This document shows positions 1 through 8,376 of a stretch of 64,000 nucleotides of DNA, piece after piece. Location of the stretch: positions 186,001-250,000 of the forward strand of contig NZ_FTNK01000005.1 in the NCBI RefSeq assembly GCF_900156375.1, read 5' to 3'. The stretch is from Paenibacillus macquariensis. Lineage in GTDB: Bacteria > Bacillota > Bacilli > Paenibacillales > Paenibacillaceae. The notes below the pieces were generated by a model. That model had not been told where the DNA came from and did not search any database. It saw nothing but the letters and a program-made list of their open reading frames with translations. The position numbers and the translations under genes were made by a program. Positions within the stretch are counted from its first letter, which is position 1. Each line of letters starts with the position of its first letter.

Positions 1-1
1 G

Positions 2-283
2 AGTATTGCTCAGGTTGTTGTAGCCTTGTCTAGCCTTGGTATAGACGCGGATCGTGACGCTAGATTTATTAAAAATGGAAAATCACCACTGGATGCCTTA
101 TTGAGCTTCGCTGCACCAAGTGGAGGGTTCTATCATATTAAGTCAGGCGGTCAAGATAACGGTGGTGCCAAACCTGGGGAAATTGATCTTATGGCGACAG
201 ATCAAGGGATGTACGCACTTGTAGCTTACGATCGTTATATCAATAAGCAGACTCGTCTTTATGACATGTCAGATGTTAAATAG
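2..283 (+). CDS. C-terminal fragment of an alpha6/alpha6-repeat (terpene-cyclase/transcobalamin-like) protein, 5' end outside window
   Basis: The reading frame is open from the window edge and ends with TAG at 281-283, so only the last ~93 residues are present. The segment has the look of the alpha-alpha toroid repeats found in prenyltransferase/squalene-cyclase and intrinsic-factor-like proteins: a GGFYHI turn, then a DLMATDQGMYALVAYDRY helix, then a closing RLYDMSDV. In many Firmicutes this fold occurs in secreted proteins that also carry DUF4430 domains. The next gene encodes exactly such a DUF4430 domain and the following three an ECF importer, so a surface ligand-capture role, possibly cobamide, is inferred from context. 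The TTG at 26 would give a short ORF, but the frame continues upstream and it is not a credible start. Confidence 0.75.
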   Translation, partial: SIAQVVVALSSLGIDADRDARFIKNGKSPLDALLSFAAPSGGFYHIKSGGQDNGGAKPGEIDLMATDQGMYALVAYDRYINKQTRLYDMSDVK

Positions 284-304
284 CAAATAATATAGTAGAG
301 CGAA

Positions 305-332
305 GCAAGGGTGATTATATGCCCTTGTTTTG
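305..332 (+). terminator. Hairpin between the toroid-repeat gene and the DUF4430 gene
   Basis: GCAAGGG (305-311) can pair with CCCTTGT (322-328, one G-U) across a 10-base loop, and a short T-rich stretch follows. It lies between two genes that probably work together, so it may act as an attenuator more than a full terminator. Confidence 0.45.
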
Positions 333-355
333 TCATTTAAGGTGGGAATGAGCAA

Positions 356-1354
356 ATGAACAAGAAAAGATGGTTCAGCGCACTACTGATCATAAGTGTA
401 CTAGCGATTGCATTCTTTTGGGGTGGGGATTATCAGAAGAGCTCAACTGAGATTGCAGATGGGACAACTAAGACTGAGGATACAAGTGAAATAACTACCT
501 CTCCAAATATGGTGCTTCAGCAAGATGAAGAGGCTAATAGACTAGAAGACACGACAACAAAAGAGTCTGATAGTAACGCTTCCAAGCCATTAACAGAAGA
601 ATTACAAAAGTCAGAAGAAATAGAGAGTGATATTGAATCAGGAAAAGTAAACGAAGTAGCTAAAGGAACAGAAAAGGGACCAGAAACAGAAAAAGTAGTA
701 GAACCAGACAAACCCGTTGTTAAAGTAGAAGAGTCAGACATGGTTGTTATTAAGCAGCCAGTGAAGGATACTGTACCCCAATTAAAGGCGCAGGAATCTA
801 AGAAACCAACAGTTAGTAAATCGGAAGTTAAGGTTCCGAATACAGAAGCTAAGAAAGATAAGTATCTTACCGATCCCGTTCCAAAAGGAAAACCTAAACC
901 TGTTGAATGGCAGGATGCAACGATAAACAAGAAGGAAGAATTAACAGTTACATTGTCCGTATCAGCGACAACAATATTAAATAATATGGATACATTCAAT
1001 AAGGATAAACTCGAAGTGTTGCCAGCCGACGGTATCATTTATAAAAAGCAAAAGGTAACCTTTTATGAAGGAGAGTCTGTCTTTGCCGTGTTACTCCGAG
1101 AGATGAAAAAGAATAAAATTCATATGGAATTCTCGATGACACCCATCTACAACAGTAATTATATTGAGGGCATAAACAATTTATATGAATTTGACTGTGG
1201 AGAGTTAAGCGGTTGGATGTATAAGGTGAACGGATGGTTTCCTAACTACGGTAGCAGTCGGTATGTTCTCAAAGACGGGGACGTCGTTGACTGGGTGTAC
1301 ACTTGTGATTTAGGCCGAGATGTTGGTGGGGATATGGGAGCGGGTAAACAATGA
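356..1354 (+). CDS. Membrane-anchored DUF4430 (transcobalamin-like C-terminal) protein
   Basis: A 332-residue protein. Residues ~6-23 form one hydrophobic segment with no lipobox cysteine, so an N-terminal membrane anchor or uncleaved signal is likely. Residues ~35-195 are a Lys/Glu/Thr/Pro-rich, low-complexity stalk. The C-terminal ~100 residues match the DUF4430 pattern: YEGESVFAVLL, a central YIEGI then YEFDCGELSGWMYKVNG, and DGDVVDWVYTC. DUF4430 is the family that includes the beta domain of intrinsic factor and transcobalamin. The ATG at 356 has AAGGTGG 11 bases upstream. The stop overlaps the next start (ATGA), tying this gene to the ECF transporter. Inferred role: extracytoplasmic capture or hand-off of a cobamide-like ligand. 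The ligand is not shown by sequence. Confidence 0.8.
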   Translation: MNKKRWFSALLIISVLAIAFFWGGDYQKSSTEIADGTTKTEDTSEITTSPNMVLQQDEEANRLEDTTTKESDSNASKPLTEELQKSEEIESDIESGKVNEVAKGTEKGPETEKVVEPDKPVVKVEESDMVVIKQPVKDTVPQLKAQESKKPTVSKSEVKVPNTEAKKDKYLTDPVPKGKPKPVEWQDATINKKEELTVTLSVSATTILNNMDTFNKDKLEVLPADGIIYKKQKVTFYEGESVFAVLLREMKKNKIHMEFSMTPIYNSNYIEGINNLYEFDCGELSGWMYKVNGWFPNYGSSRYVLKDGDVVDWVYTCDLGRDVGGDMGAGKQ

Positions 1355-2241
1355 AGGATTCCTTTGCGACCTTTCATCCGATAGTGAATTTTATTTATTT
1401 TGTCGTAATTTTGTTGTTTAGTATGATCTTTATGCATCCGGTCTTTCAAGTCTTAGCGCTCATCAGCGCAATTACGTATTCCATAATGTTAAAAGGAAAT
1501 AGCGCCATTAAATTTAATCTACTCTATATGAGTCCATTGTTATTGATCATGGCACTTATGAATCCTGCTTTTAATCATGAAGGTAGAACGATTCTCTTTT
1601 ATTTAAATAATGGAAATCCCATTACGCTTGAATCTATCCTATTTGGCGTGGCAGCAGCATGTATGTTTGTGACGATTATTATATGGTTCTCTTGTTATAA
1701 CATCGTGATGACTTCGGATAAATTTATTTATTTGTTCGGAAAAGTATTGCCCGCGCTTTCGTTAATTTTATCGATGGTGTTGCGCTTTGTACCTAGATAT
1801 GTGGCACAAATTAAGGTGATCTCTAATGCTCAGAAGTGTGTAGGCAGGGATATTTCACAGGGAAACATACTCCAAAGAGCGCGGAATGGGATTACCATTC
1901 TCTCGATTATGACCACATGGGCATTAGAAAATGCCATTGAAACCGCGGATTCGATGAAATCAAGAGGATATGGCTTGCCTAATCGCACGAGCTTCTCCAT
2001 ATTTCGATTTGATAGCAGGGATAGGGTAGTACTTATGATCATGATGGGATTAACAATCATGGTTGTCATAGGCGGGGCAATGGGTGAGAATACGATACGA
2101 TTCTTTCCTTCTATTAGGATGGTAGCGATGACGCCGTTAAGTGTGGTTGTGTATTTCGCCTACTTTGTTCTATGTATGATACCTGTGATCATCAATGTGG
2201 TGGAGGGAATGAAATGGAAATCTATACAATCAAAGATGTAA
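1351..2241 (+). CDS. ecfT: ECF transporter transmembrane scaffold subunit EcfT (CbrV-like)
   Basis: This 296-residue polytopic membrane protein has about six hydrophobic segments. The C-terminal cytoplasmic half carries the EcfT coupling signature ending MKSRGYGLPNR (around 1954-1986), the Ala/Ser-Arg-Gly motif that sits in the groove of the ATPases, plus an earlier RARNGI element. EcfT couples ATP hydrolysis to toppling of the substrate-binding S component in energy-coupling-factor vitamin importers. It overlaps the DUF4430 gene upstream by four bases and the ATPase gene downstream by 28 bases, so translation is probably coupled. Because a dedicated ATPase and S component follow, this looks like a group I (dedicated) ECF system. 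Confidence 0.88.
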   Translation: MKDSFATFHPIVNFIYFVVILLFSMIFMHPVFQVLALISAITYSIMLKGNSAIKFNLLYMSPLLLIMALMNPAFNHEGRTILFYLNNGNPITLESILFGVAAACMFVTIIIWFSCYNIVMTSDKFIYLFGKVLPALSLILSMVLRFVPRYVAQIKVISNAQKCVGRDISQGNILQRARNGITILSIMTTWALENAIETADSMKSRGYGLPNRTSFSIFRFDSRDRVVLMIMMGLTIMVVIGGAMGENTIRFFPSIRMVAMTPLSVVVYFAYFVLCMIPVIINVVEGMKWKSIQSKM

Positions 2242-3884
2242 GCTTCACCTTTCCAGAGAAAGAACAAGAGACCCTTTCCCATATTAGTCTTTCGATTGAA
2301 AGTGGGGAATTTATAACGATATGTGGAAAGTCAGGTTGTGGCAAGAGCACATTACTTAGGCAGTTGAAAACGATACTTACGCCACATGGAAAACGTACCG
2401 GAGAGATTTATTACGGGGGTCAACCGATAGAAGAAATGGACCAACGGACACAGGCCTCAGAAATAGGATTTGTGCTACAAAACCCTGATAATCAAATTGT
2501 GACGGACAAGGTATGGCATGAACTTGCCTTTGGGCTAGAGAGTTTAGGGTATGACCAAAGCACTATTCGTTTACGTGTAGCTGAAATGGCGAGTTTTTTT
2601 GGCATTCAGACATGGTTTCATAAAAATGTTTCTGAGCTTTCGGGAGGACAGAAGCAACTTCTCAATTTAGCTTCTATCATGGCGATGCACCCTTCGGTAT
2701 TAATACTTGATGAGCCAACGTCGCAACTAGATCCAATCGCGGCGGCTGACTTTTTAGAGACGGTAAAGAAAATAAATCGTGACCTTGGGACTACCATTAT
2801 TATGACAGAGCATCGATTAGAGGATATACTGCCGATCTCAGATCGCCTGATTGTCATGGATGCAGGGGTAATTATTGCAGATGATTCACCCCATAAGGTA
2901 GGAGAAACATTAAGTGCACTGAATCATCCGATGTTTTGTTCAATGCCTTCACCGATGCAGATATATGCCGGCGTGGACAATGACTTAGCCTGCCCTGTGA
3001 CGGTAAAGGAGGGACGGCAATGGTTAAATGCGTTCCTGCGTGATAATACGCCACCCGAAATGGTGGATACAAAGGAAACCTTAGCGATATCAAGTCGTTC
3101 TGTAATTACATTCAAAGATGTATGGTTTAAATACGAAAAGAGCGGACCAGATATTATCAAGGATTTGTCTTTTGAAGTGAAAGAGAGCCAGTTCTATTGC
3201 ATCGTTGGTGGGAATGGCACGGGGAAAACATCGACGCTATCGCTTATTAGCGGCATCCTCCAGCCCTATAGAGGGAAAGTTCTCATAGGTGGTAGAAATC
3301 CTAACAAAATGAAAGCGAGAGAGCTTTTCACTAATAACTTAGGAATACTTCCACAAAGTCCACAAACGTTATTTGTGAAAAAAACAGTTGAACAAGATTT
3401 GTACGAAATGTTGTCTGATAAGCCGCTAACGAAGGAAGAAAAGGCAGTTAAAGTAGATGCAATCGTTAAGTTCGCAGAGCTTGAGGATCTACTAGCTATG
3501 CATCCTTATGACTTGAGTGGTGGTGAGCAGCAGCGAGCGGCACTAGCTAAAGTTCTTTTGTTAGAGCCGAGGTTATTGTTGCTCGATGAACCAACGAAGG
3601 GTCTGGATGGATTTTTCAAGGAGAAACTTGCCTTATTCTTGAAGAAGTTAAATGCTGAAGGTGTTACGATTGTGATGGTCTCGCACGATATTGAATTCTG
3701 TGCCAAGTATGCAGAAGTATGTGCGATGTTCTTTGATGGGAGCATCATTACCTCGAATACAACTCAGCAATTTTTCGCAGGAAATAGCTTTTATACGACG
3801 GCAGCCAATCGGATGGTTCGTCATGTATGGCCTGAAGCAGTTAGAATTGAGGATGTGATAGAACGATGTCAGACAAGCAGGTAG
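2214..3884 (+). CDS. ecfA: Fused double ATP-binding subunit of an ECF transporter (CbrU/YkoD-like)
   Basis: A single chain of 556 residues with two complete ABC ATPase domains. Domain 1 has Walker A GKSGCGKST at ~38, LSGGQ, and Walker B LILDEPTSQLD. Domain 2 has Walker A GGNGTGKTS (around 3209-3235), LSGGEQ and LLLDEPTKGLD. Both carry the switch His (MTEHR, VSHD). Fused EcfA-EcfA' chains are typical of dedicated ECF importers such as YkoEDC and CbrTUV. The ATG at 2214 is chosen because GGAGGG lies 7-12 bases upstream; the in-frame ATG at 2172 lacks a site and lies deep inside ecfT. The end overlaps the S-component gene by 19 bases. Confidence 0.92.
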   Translation: MEIYTIKDVSFTFPEKEQETLSHISLSIESGEFITICGKSGCGKSTLLRQLKTILTPHGKRTGEIYYGGQPIEEMDQRTQASEIGFVLQNPDNQIVTDKVWHELAFGLESLGYDQSTIRLRVAEMASFFGIQTWFHKNVSELSGGQKQLLNLASIMAMHPSVLILDEPTSQLDPIAAADFLETVKKINRDLGTTIIMTEHRLEDILPISDRLIVMDAGVIIADDSPHKVGETLSALNHPMFCSMPSPMQIYAGVDNDLACPVTVKEGRQWLNAFLRDNTPPEMVDTKETLAISSRSVITFKDVWFKYEKSGPDIIKDLSFEVKESQFYCIVGGNGTGKTSTLSLISGILQPYRGKVLIGGRNPNKMKARELFTNNLGILPQSPQTLFVKKTVEQDLYEMLSDKPLTKEEKAVKVDAIVKFAELEDLLAMHPYDLSGGEQQRAALAKVLLLEPRLLLLDEPTKGLDGFFKEKLALFLKKLNAEGVTIVMVSHDIEFCAKYAEVCAMFFDGSIITSNTTQQFFAGNSFYTTAANRMVRHVWPEAVRIEDVIERCQTSR

Positions 3885-4594
3885 CGGGTAAGCGATTAAG
3901 CCGCCGAACATTATTAGCAGCTGTGCTTATCCTCATTGTCATTCCAGCTACGATGATGTTAGGTATTTTCGTATTAAATGATCGTAAATATTATTTTATT
4001 AGTTTATTAATTGTACTGTATACGATGATTCCCTTTGCCATGGTATTTGAAAAGCGTAAGCCACAGGCACGGGAGTTAATCGTGATCGCTGTATTAACAG
4101 CTATTGCAGTAGCGGGGCGGGGCGCATTCTTCATGCTACCGCAGTTCAAGCCCGTCGTTGCCATTGTCATTATCGCAGGTGTGAGTCTGGGTGCTGAGGC
4201 AGGATTTCTTGTAGGTGCTGTTACGGGATTTGTATCCAATTTCTTCTTTGGTCAAGGGCCGTGGACTCCATGGCAAATGTTCTGTTTTGGTTTTATTGGG
4301 TTTGTAGCAGGAATTTTATTCGAAAAAGGACTGCTTAAAAAGACCAAACTATCATTGTGTGTGTTTGGAGGCTTAGCTACTTTGTTGATTTACGGCGGTA
4401 TTATTAACATAGGGTCACTAATGATGTTCACATCACAGTTCTCATGGCAGGCGTTGCTTGCTACTTACATTTCAGGTTTTTGGTTTGACATGGTTCATGC
4501 GATTGCAACGGTGGTGTTTCTCTACTTTATTTCGCAACCTATGATTGAGAAACTGGATAGGATAAAGATGAAGTATGGACTGATTGAGAAGTAG
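3866..4594 (+). CDS. ECF transporter substrate-binding S component, probably cobamide-type (CbrT-like)
   Basis: A 242-residue membrane protein with a basic N-terminus and about seven hydrophobic segments, including two N-terminal ones ahead of the usual S-component core. The central stretch is typical of larger ECF S components: RGAFFMLPQFKP, then GAEAGFLVGAVTGFVSNF and GQGPWTPWQMFCFGF. S components bind the vitamin and dock on EcfT/EcfA. This loop pattern and the neighbouring DUF4430 and toroid-repeat genes point to the CbrT group, for which cobalamin is the established ligand in Lactobacillus delbrueckii. A queuosine-precursor or other vitamin ligand cannot be excluded. It is the last gene of the operon, followed at once by a strong terminator. 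Confidence 0.8.
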   Translation: MSDKQVAGKRLSRRTLLAAVLILIVIPATMMLGIFVLNDRKYYFISLLIVLYTMIPFAMVFEKRKPQARELIVIAVLTAIAVAGRGAFFMLPQFKPVVAIVIIAGVSLGAEAGFLVGAVTGFVSNFFFGQGPWTPWQMFCFGFIGFVAGILFEKGLLKKTKLSLCVFGGLATLLIYGGIINIGSLMMFTSQFSWQALLATYISGFWFDMVHAIATVVFLYFISQPMIEKLDRIKMKYGLIEK

Positions 4595-4623
4595 TGGAAT
4601 TTGGTTCCTAGATTGGACATGAC

Positions 4624-4660
4624 AAAACGGTAGATCGCTAATTAGGCGATCTACCGTTTT
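4624..4660. terminator. Bidirectional rho-independent terminator
   Basis: A perfect 15-base inverted repeat (4624-4638 with 4646-4660) with a 7-base loop. It starts with AAAA and ends with TTTT, so it can terminate both the ECF operon and the convergent phosphoesterase gene. Confidence 0.9.
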
Positions 4661-4677
4661 GATTTCTACTCTATTAA

Positions 4678-7380
4678 TTATTTCTCGATGAGGTCGATCA
4701 GGTGTACAAGAATGGTTGCAACCTCTGCTCGAGTAGCAGGATCTTTCGGACGGATGGTTCCATCGTTATATCCGTTAACTAGACCAAGCTCGACCATCGT
4801 TGCGATGGCCTTGTTAGACCAACTGGATATGTTGGCGTTATCTTTAAATGTGTTCGTATGTTTGCTTCCATCACCCGACAATTCGAAAGCATTGACGAGA
4901 ATGACCATCATTTGCTCTCTTGTTACTTGCTTGTCCGGTCCGAATGAGGTAGCATCGATACCTGCCACAATCCCTTTCTCAACAGCAGTGGAAATGGCAT
5001 TAGATGCCCAATGGTTAGTAATATCTTTGAATGAGGTCTTTTCAGCGCTAGTCTTATCGAAATTTAAGTATCGTGAAATAACAGTAATTAATTCTGCACG
5101 GGTCATTCCGTTGTCTGGTTTGAAGGATTTGTCAGAGAATCCACTCAATAGTTTCTTCTTGCTTAATTGCGCGACAGATTCTTTAGCCCAGTGAATGTTC
5201 ATATCTTTGTACTCTAGCGGCTGAGCCGATGGTGTTTCAGTAGGTTTAGGAGACTCAACCTGCGGCTTCGAAGTTCCAACAACAGGAGTAGACTCATTTT
5301 GCATATTCAGAAGCTCACTCTTCTTTAACGCACGGTCTGTAATTCTAATTTCACTAATCCATCCGTTAAAAGATCCCTCATGACCATGGTCATATTGGTT
5401 GGATCCAATAACCCAAGGTTTCCCTGTTGTCATCATACCGCCTTGTTCGCCATCTGGATTGCGAAGTACAGGAGCACCATCAATATACATGATCGTCTTC
5501 ACACCATCATTTACAACGGCAACATGATGCCATTTAAAGAAGAGCTCTCCAGACCAGTTCGTAACACTATCATCATTCTTTTTGGGAAATACGGACCATT
5601 GCATCTCTCTTAGGGTAGATATAGCTAACGTAGCCGTTGGCTCATCCTTGTCGCCCCCAGTATTACCGATATCGCTACCCGTATCCTCACGAGTAAGAAT
5701 ACCCATCCAACCGTTTTTATTCGGATCCCATTCAGGAGCGATTTTCATATAGGCTTCGATCGTATATCCTTTATCGAATTCAAGGGCATTAACCTTAGCA
5801 TTGTCATCGGTCTTCAGGTAAGAAGCTTTACCTGCGGTCTTATCACCGAAAATACGAATACTGTTGTTCGTAGCTGAATTAATAGGCTTGTCCGCGGACC
5901 AGATCATGTCTTCCGGCTTACTTTTCCCTTCATCCACTCGGTGCAAATCATTGTTGTTGCCAGATAAATCTTTCACGACAACGGCTCCGTCGCCTGTAAG
6001 TGGCTTCCCGTCAAGAGATTTATCACTCTCGAATCGCCAATGGGCAACCACACCTTGGTTACTGTTTGGATCTGTAATACTGATGCTAATGGTTCCTTCT
6101 GCGGAAGTGGCTTTTCCGTCATTAGCTGTAAACTTAATGGTATCGCTACCCGTAACCCCTGCTTTCGGAGTATAGGTGAAAGCGCCTGTGGAAGGATTGG
6201 TAATAACTGCTGTTCCTAGCATTCCTGAATTTGTAATACGATAACTCAGTGTATCAAAATCTTCGTCTTTTGCTTTTAAGGTACCTTTATGAGGTAGATC
6301 TTTCTTTGTTTCAAATTCAGAAGCTTTTGCAATCGGTGCTTTATTTTGCGCACCCCAGAATGATCCGAATCGATTCTCGAAGTTCATTTTTACTGTAAAC
6401 TGATTGTTTACATCCGTTAAACGTTCCATATCGAATTCAGTACGCTCATCCTCGGGTATATTCGTAACCCATGGGGAAAAGGTGGATACGTTAATTTCAT
6501 TTTTTTTCATATCGAAATTAAGTAGGGGTAACCATCCATTTCCGCCCATGTATGCGCCTTGAAAATCAACAAGCATCATCAAAACGTCTTTCCCGTTATT
6601 ATTTTTCTTAATCATGTGTGCAGAACCATGATGATGACCATTTACCGCTAAGAAAATTTGATCATTCTTCTTAATCAGATCGTCCCATAATTTCTGACCA
6701 TGTTCGGGTGTAATAAAGGCTGTTTTACCATCTTCCTCAACATTTAGAAGTTGATGTGTGAATACCATTGCGGGAAGGCCGGGGTGATCCTTCAATACTT
6801 TTTGGGCCCATGCAATGGAGGCATCGGAAGTTCTCCAATCCAAGAAGAGTGCCAAATACTGTTTACCGGCACCTTCGAATATGAAATAAGAGCAGTATCC
6901 GGAATCAGATACCCCTTGGAAACCAGGAATATCTGCCATATAGGTTGATGGTTGTAGGAATTTCATGAAATTCTCATCGGGGTCACGTTGATCGTCCCAC
7001 TTCGATTCATTAACATCATGATTCCCAGCTAGGTATCCAAAAGGTACACTATAGTTCTTAAACCATTTAAAAGCATCTAGGGCATTATTCCATTCGTAAT
7101 CTTGATTTCTACGGTCAACAATATCACCGATTTGCGCGGTAAATTTAATGTTATCGCTGAATTGATGTTTCGCAATCCACTCTGTTTGAGAAATGAAAAT
7201 ATCCTTATTGTAACGCGAATACATTTGCGTGTCCGGCAGGACGGCTACTTTAAAGCTGGTCTCTTGTGCGATGGCCGCATTCACTTCTTTAAACGGTAGC
7301 AACGTGATTATTAAAATAGTCATGATGCAGAAAAGTAGGGTCACTTTTCTATTGTTCTGTTTAAACCAAGGTGCTAACAT
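4678..7380 (-). CDS. S-layer-anchored calcineurin-like metallophosphoesterase with cadherin-like and LamG domains
   Basis: A 900-residue secreted protein. Signal peptide at residues ~10-36. The phosphoesterase domain (~43-310) carries the metal ligands in order: PDTQ (D50), GDIVDR (D86), GNHD (N120-H121), FTHQ and GHHHGS. A cadherin/Big-like domain follows (~350-440; DFDTLSYRI, GAFTYTP), then a concanavalin A/LamG-like domain (~445-690; LSGNNNDLH, WHHVAVVNDG, MYIDGAPV) and three SLH repeats (~725-900; DMNIHWAKESV, GFSDKSFKPDN, ITNHWASNAI, GYNDGTIRPKD). SLH repeats bind secondary cell-wall polymer, so the enzyme should sit on the surface. Substrate unknown; phosphomonoester or diester from nucleotides or phosphoglycans are options. 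AGGAGGA precedes the ATG. Confidence 0.88.
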   Translation of the reverse strand: MLAPWFKQNNRKVTLLFCIMTILIITLLPFKEVNAAIAQETSFKVAVLPDTQMYSRYNKDIFISQTEWIAKHQFSDNIKFTAQIGDIVDRRNQDYEWNNALDAFKWFKNYSVPFGYLAGNHDVNESKWDDQRDPDENFMKFLQPSTYMADIPGFQGVSDSGYCSYFIFEGAGKQYLALFLDWRTSDASIAWAQKVLKDHPGLPAMVFTHQLLNVEEDGKTAFITPEHGQKLWDDLIKKNDQIFLAVNGHHHGSAHMIKKNNNGKDVLMMLVDFQGAYMGGNGWLPLLNFDMKKNEINVSTFSPWVTNIPEDERTEFDMERLTDVNNQFTVKMNFENRFGSFWGAQNKAPIAKASEFETKKDLPHKGTLKAKDEDFDTLSYRITNSGMLGTAVITNPSTGAFTYTPKAGVTGSDTIKFTANDGKATSAEGTISISITDPNSNQGVVAHWRFESDKSLDGKPLTGDGAVVVKDLSGNNNDLHRVDEGKSKPEDMIWSADKPINSATNNSIRIFGDKTAGKASYLKTDDNAKVNALEFDKGYTIEAYMKIAPEWDPNKNGWMGILTREDTGSDIGNTGGDKDEPTATLAISTLREMQWSVFPKKNDDSVTNWSGELFFKWHHVAVVNDGVKTIMYIDGAPVLRNPDGEQGGMMTTGKPWVIGSNQYDHGHEGSFNGWISEIRITDRALKKSELLNMQNESTPVVGTSKPQVESPKPTETPSAQPLEYKDMNIHWAKESVAQLSKKKLLSGFSDKSFKPDNGMTRAELITVISRYLNFDKTSAEKTSFKDITNHWASNAISTAVEKGIVAGIDATSFGPDKQVTREQMMVILVNAFELSGDGSKHTNTFKDNANISSWSNKAIATMVELGLVNGYNDGTIRPKDPATRAEVATILVHLIDLIEK

Positions 7381-7627
7381 AAATCTTCCTCCTCTTTTCT
7401 GTAAAGCTAAGTTGTCGAATTATTAGTCTAATGAAGTAGTGTTTGGGGAATGTCATCTTGAGGTAAAGGTTTTGTTAGCGGTTATCGAGAATCTAGAATA
7501 AAGAATGGCTGAAATTGAATGAATTATATCAGTGACTATTTGTTTTATCAGTGGGAGAATGATAGTAGGTCAAAATGTATTAGAATGGGGTAGATATCGA
7601 ATTCAGAAACAAATAGAAGAAGAGATA

Positions 7628-8254
7628 ATGAAGTTACGAGAACTGGTTACGAGGGAATTGTTGGAGGAGTTGTCGTCAGAGAGCGTCCGTCCGGATGAAC
7701 CCGTGAAGGTTTGGTGGCTCCCTAAGCCTTGGTTATTGCTAGGAGCAGGGAATTATGCGGCAGTATTCTCTCACCCAGATTATGAAGATTATGCTGTGAA
7801 AATTTATGCTCCGGGAAGGCCTGGATTAAAGGAAGAAGCTGAGGTATACAAGCGACTTGGCGATCATCCAGCGTACTCCATATGCTATTATGTCGGAACG
7901 GACTTTCTTATATTGAAGAGACTGAATGGCGTCACGGTCTATGATTGTATCAAAAGAGGCATTCCCGTATCGGAACAGGCTATCCAGGATATTGACGGAG
8001 CTTTAGAATATGCTTGTTCGCGTGAACTTCGTCCACACGATGTACACGGTAAAAATATCATGATCAAGGATGGCCGTGGTCTGGTCGTGGATGTGTCTGA
8101 CTTCTTGAAGCAAGAAGATTGCAACATGTGGGATGATTTCAAGAAAGCATATTATACCCTGTATCGTCCTATAGCGTCTCTATGGTTATTTCCGGTTCCC
8201 GGCGCTGTGTTGGAGGCGGTACGAAAGGGATATCAGCTTTGGCGGCGTAGATGA
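7628..8254 (+). CDS. Small protein-kinase-like (RIO/Bud32-type fold) protein
   Basis: A 208-residue soluble protein with a compact kinase fold. It shows a glycine-rich LGAGNYAAVF loop, the AVKIY lysine, a KEEAEVYKRL helix with a candidate pairing Glu, the catalytic loop HDVHGKNIM (Asp then Asn at +5) and a VVDVSDF segment in place of DFG. The key residues look intact, so it may be active, but it lacks the large C-lobe of Hanks kinases. Paenibacilli commonly carry such short proteins annotated as serine/threonine kinases; their substrates are not known. The ATG at 7628 follows AGAAGAGAT; in-frame GTG 7532 and ATG 7559 are possible longer starts but have poor sites. Confidence 0.7.
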   Translation: MKLRELVTRELLEELSSESVRPDEPVKVWWLPKPWLLLGAGNYAAVFSHPDYEDYAVKIYAPGRPGLKEEAEVYKRLGDHPAYSICYYVGTDFLILKRLNGVTVYDCIKRGIPVSEQAIQDIDGALEYACSRELRPHDVHGKNIMIKDGRGLVVDVSDFLKQEDCNMWDDFKKAYYTLYRPIASLWLFPVPGAVLEAVRKGYQLWRRR

Positions 8255-8310
8255 CTTAATCGATTGACATTTATCTTGAATTTGTTTTAACGTTAGTAAA
8301 ATAGCGGAAT

Positions 8311-8340
8311 AAGCCCCCACAAAGGGGAGCTTGTTTGTGT
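8311..8340 (+). terminator. Probable terminator of the kinase-like gene
   Basis: AAGC-CCCC pairs with GGGG-A-GCTT (one bulged A) at 8311-8332, followed by a T-rich TTGTTTGTGT. It overlaps a possible GTG start (8335) of the next gene, which argues for the later TTG start at 8377. Confidence 0.5.
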
Positions 8341-8376
8341 TCACTAAACCTATCAGTACAGATTGGAGTCATTCCA

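Noticed and set aside
517..1038. A 173-codon open frame on the minus strand inside the DUF4430 gene
   Set aside because: It is the mirror of the Lys/Glu/Thr-rich stalk, gives a Ser/Thr-rich composition with no motif, and lacks a ribosome site.
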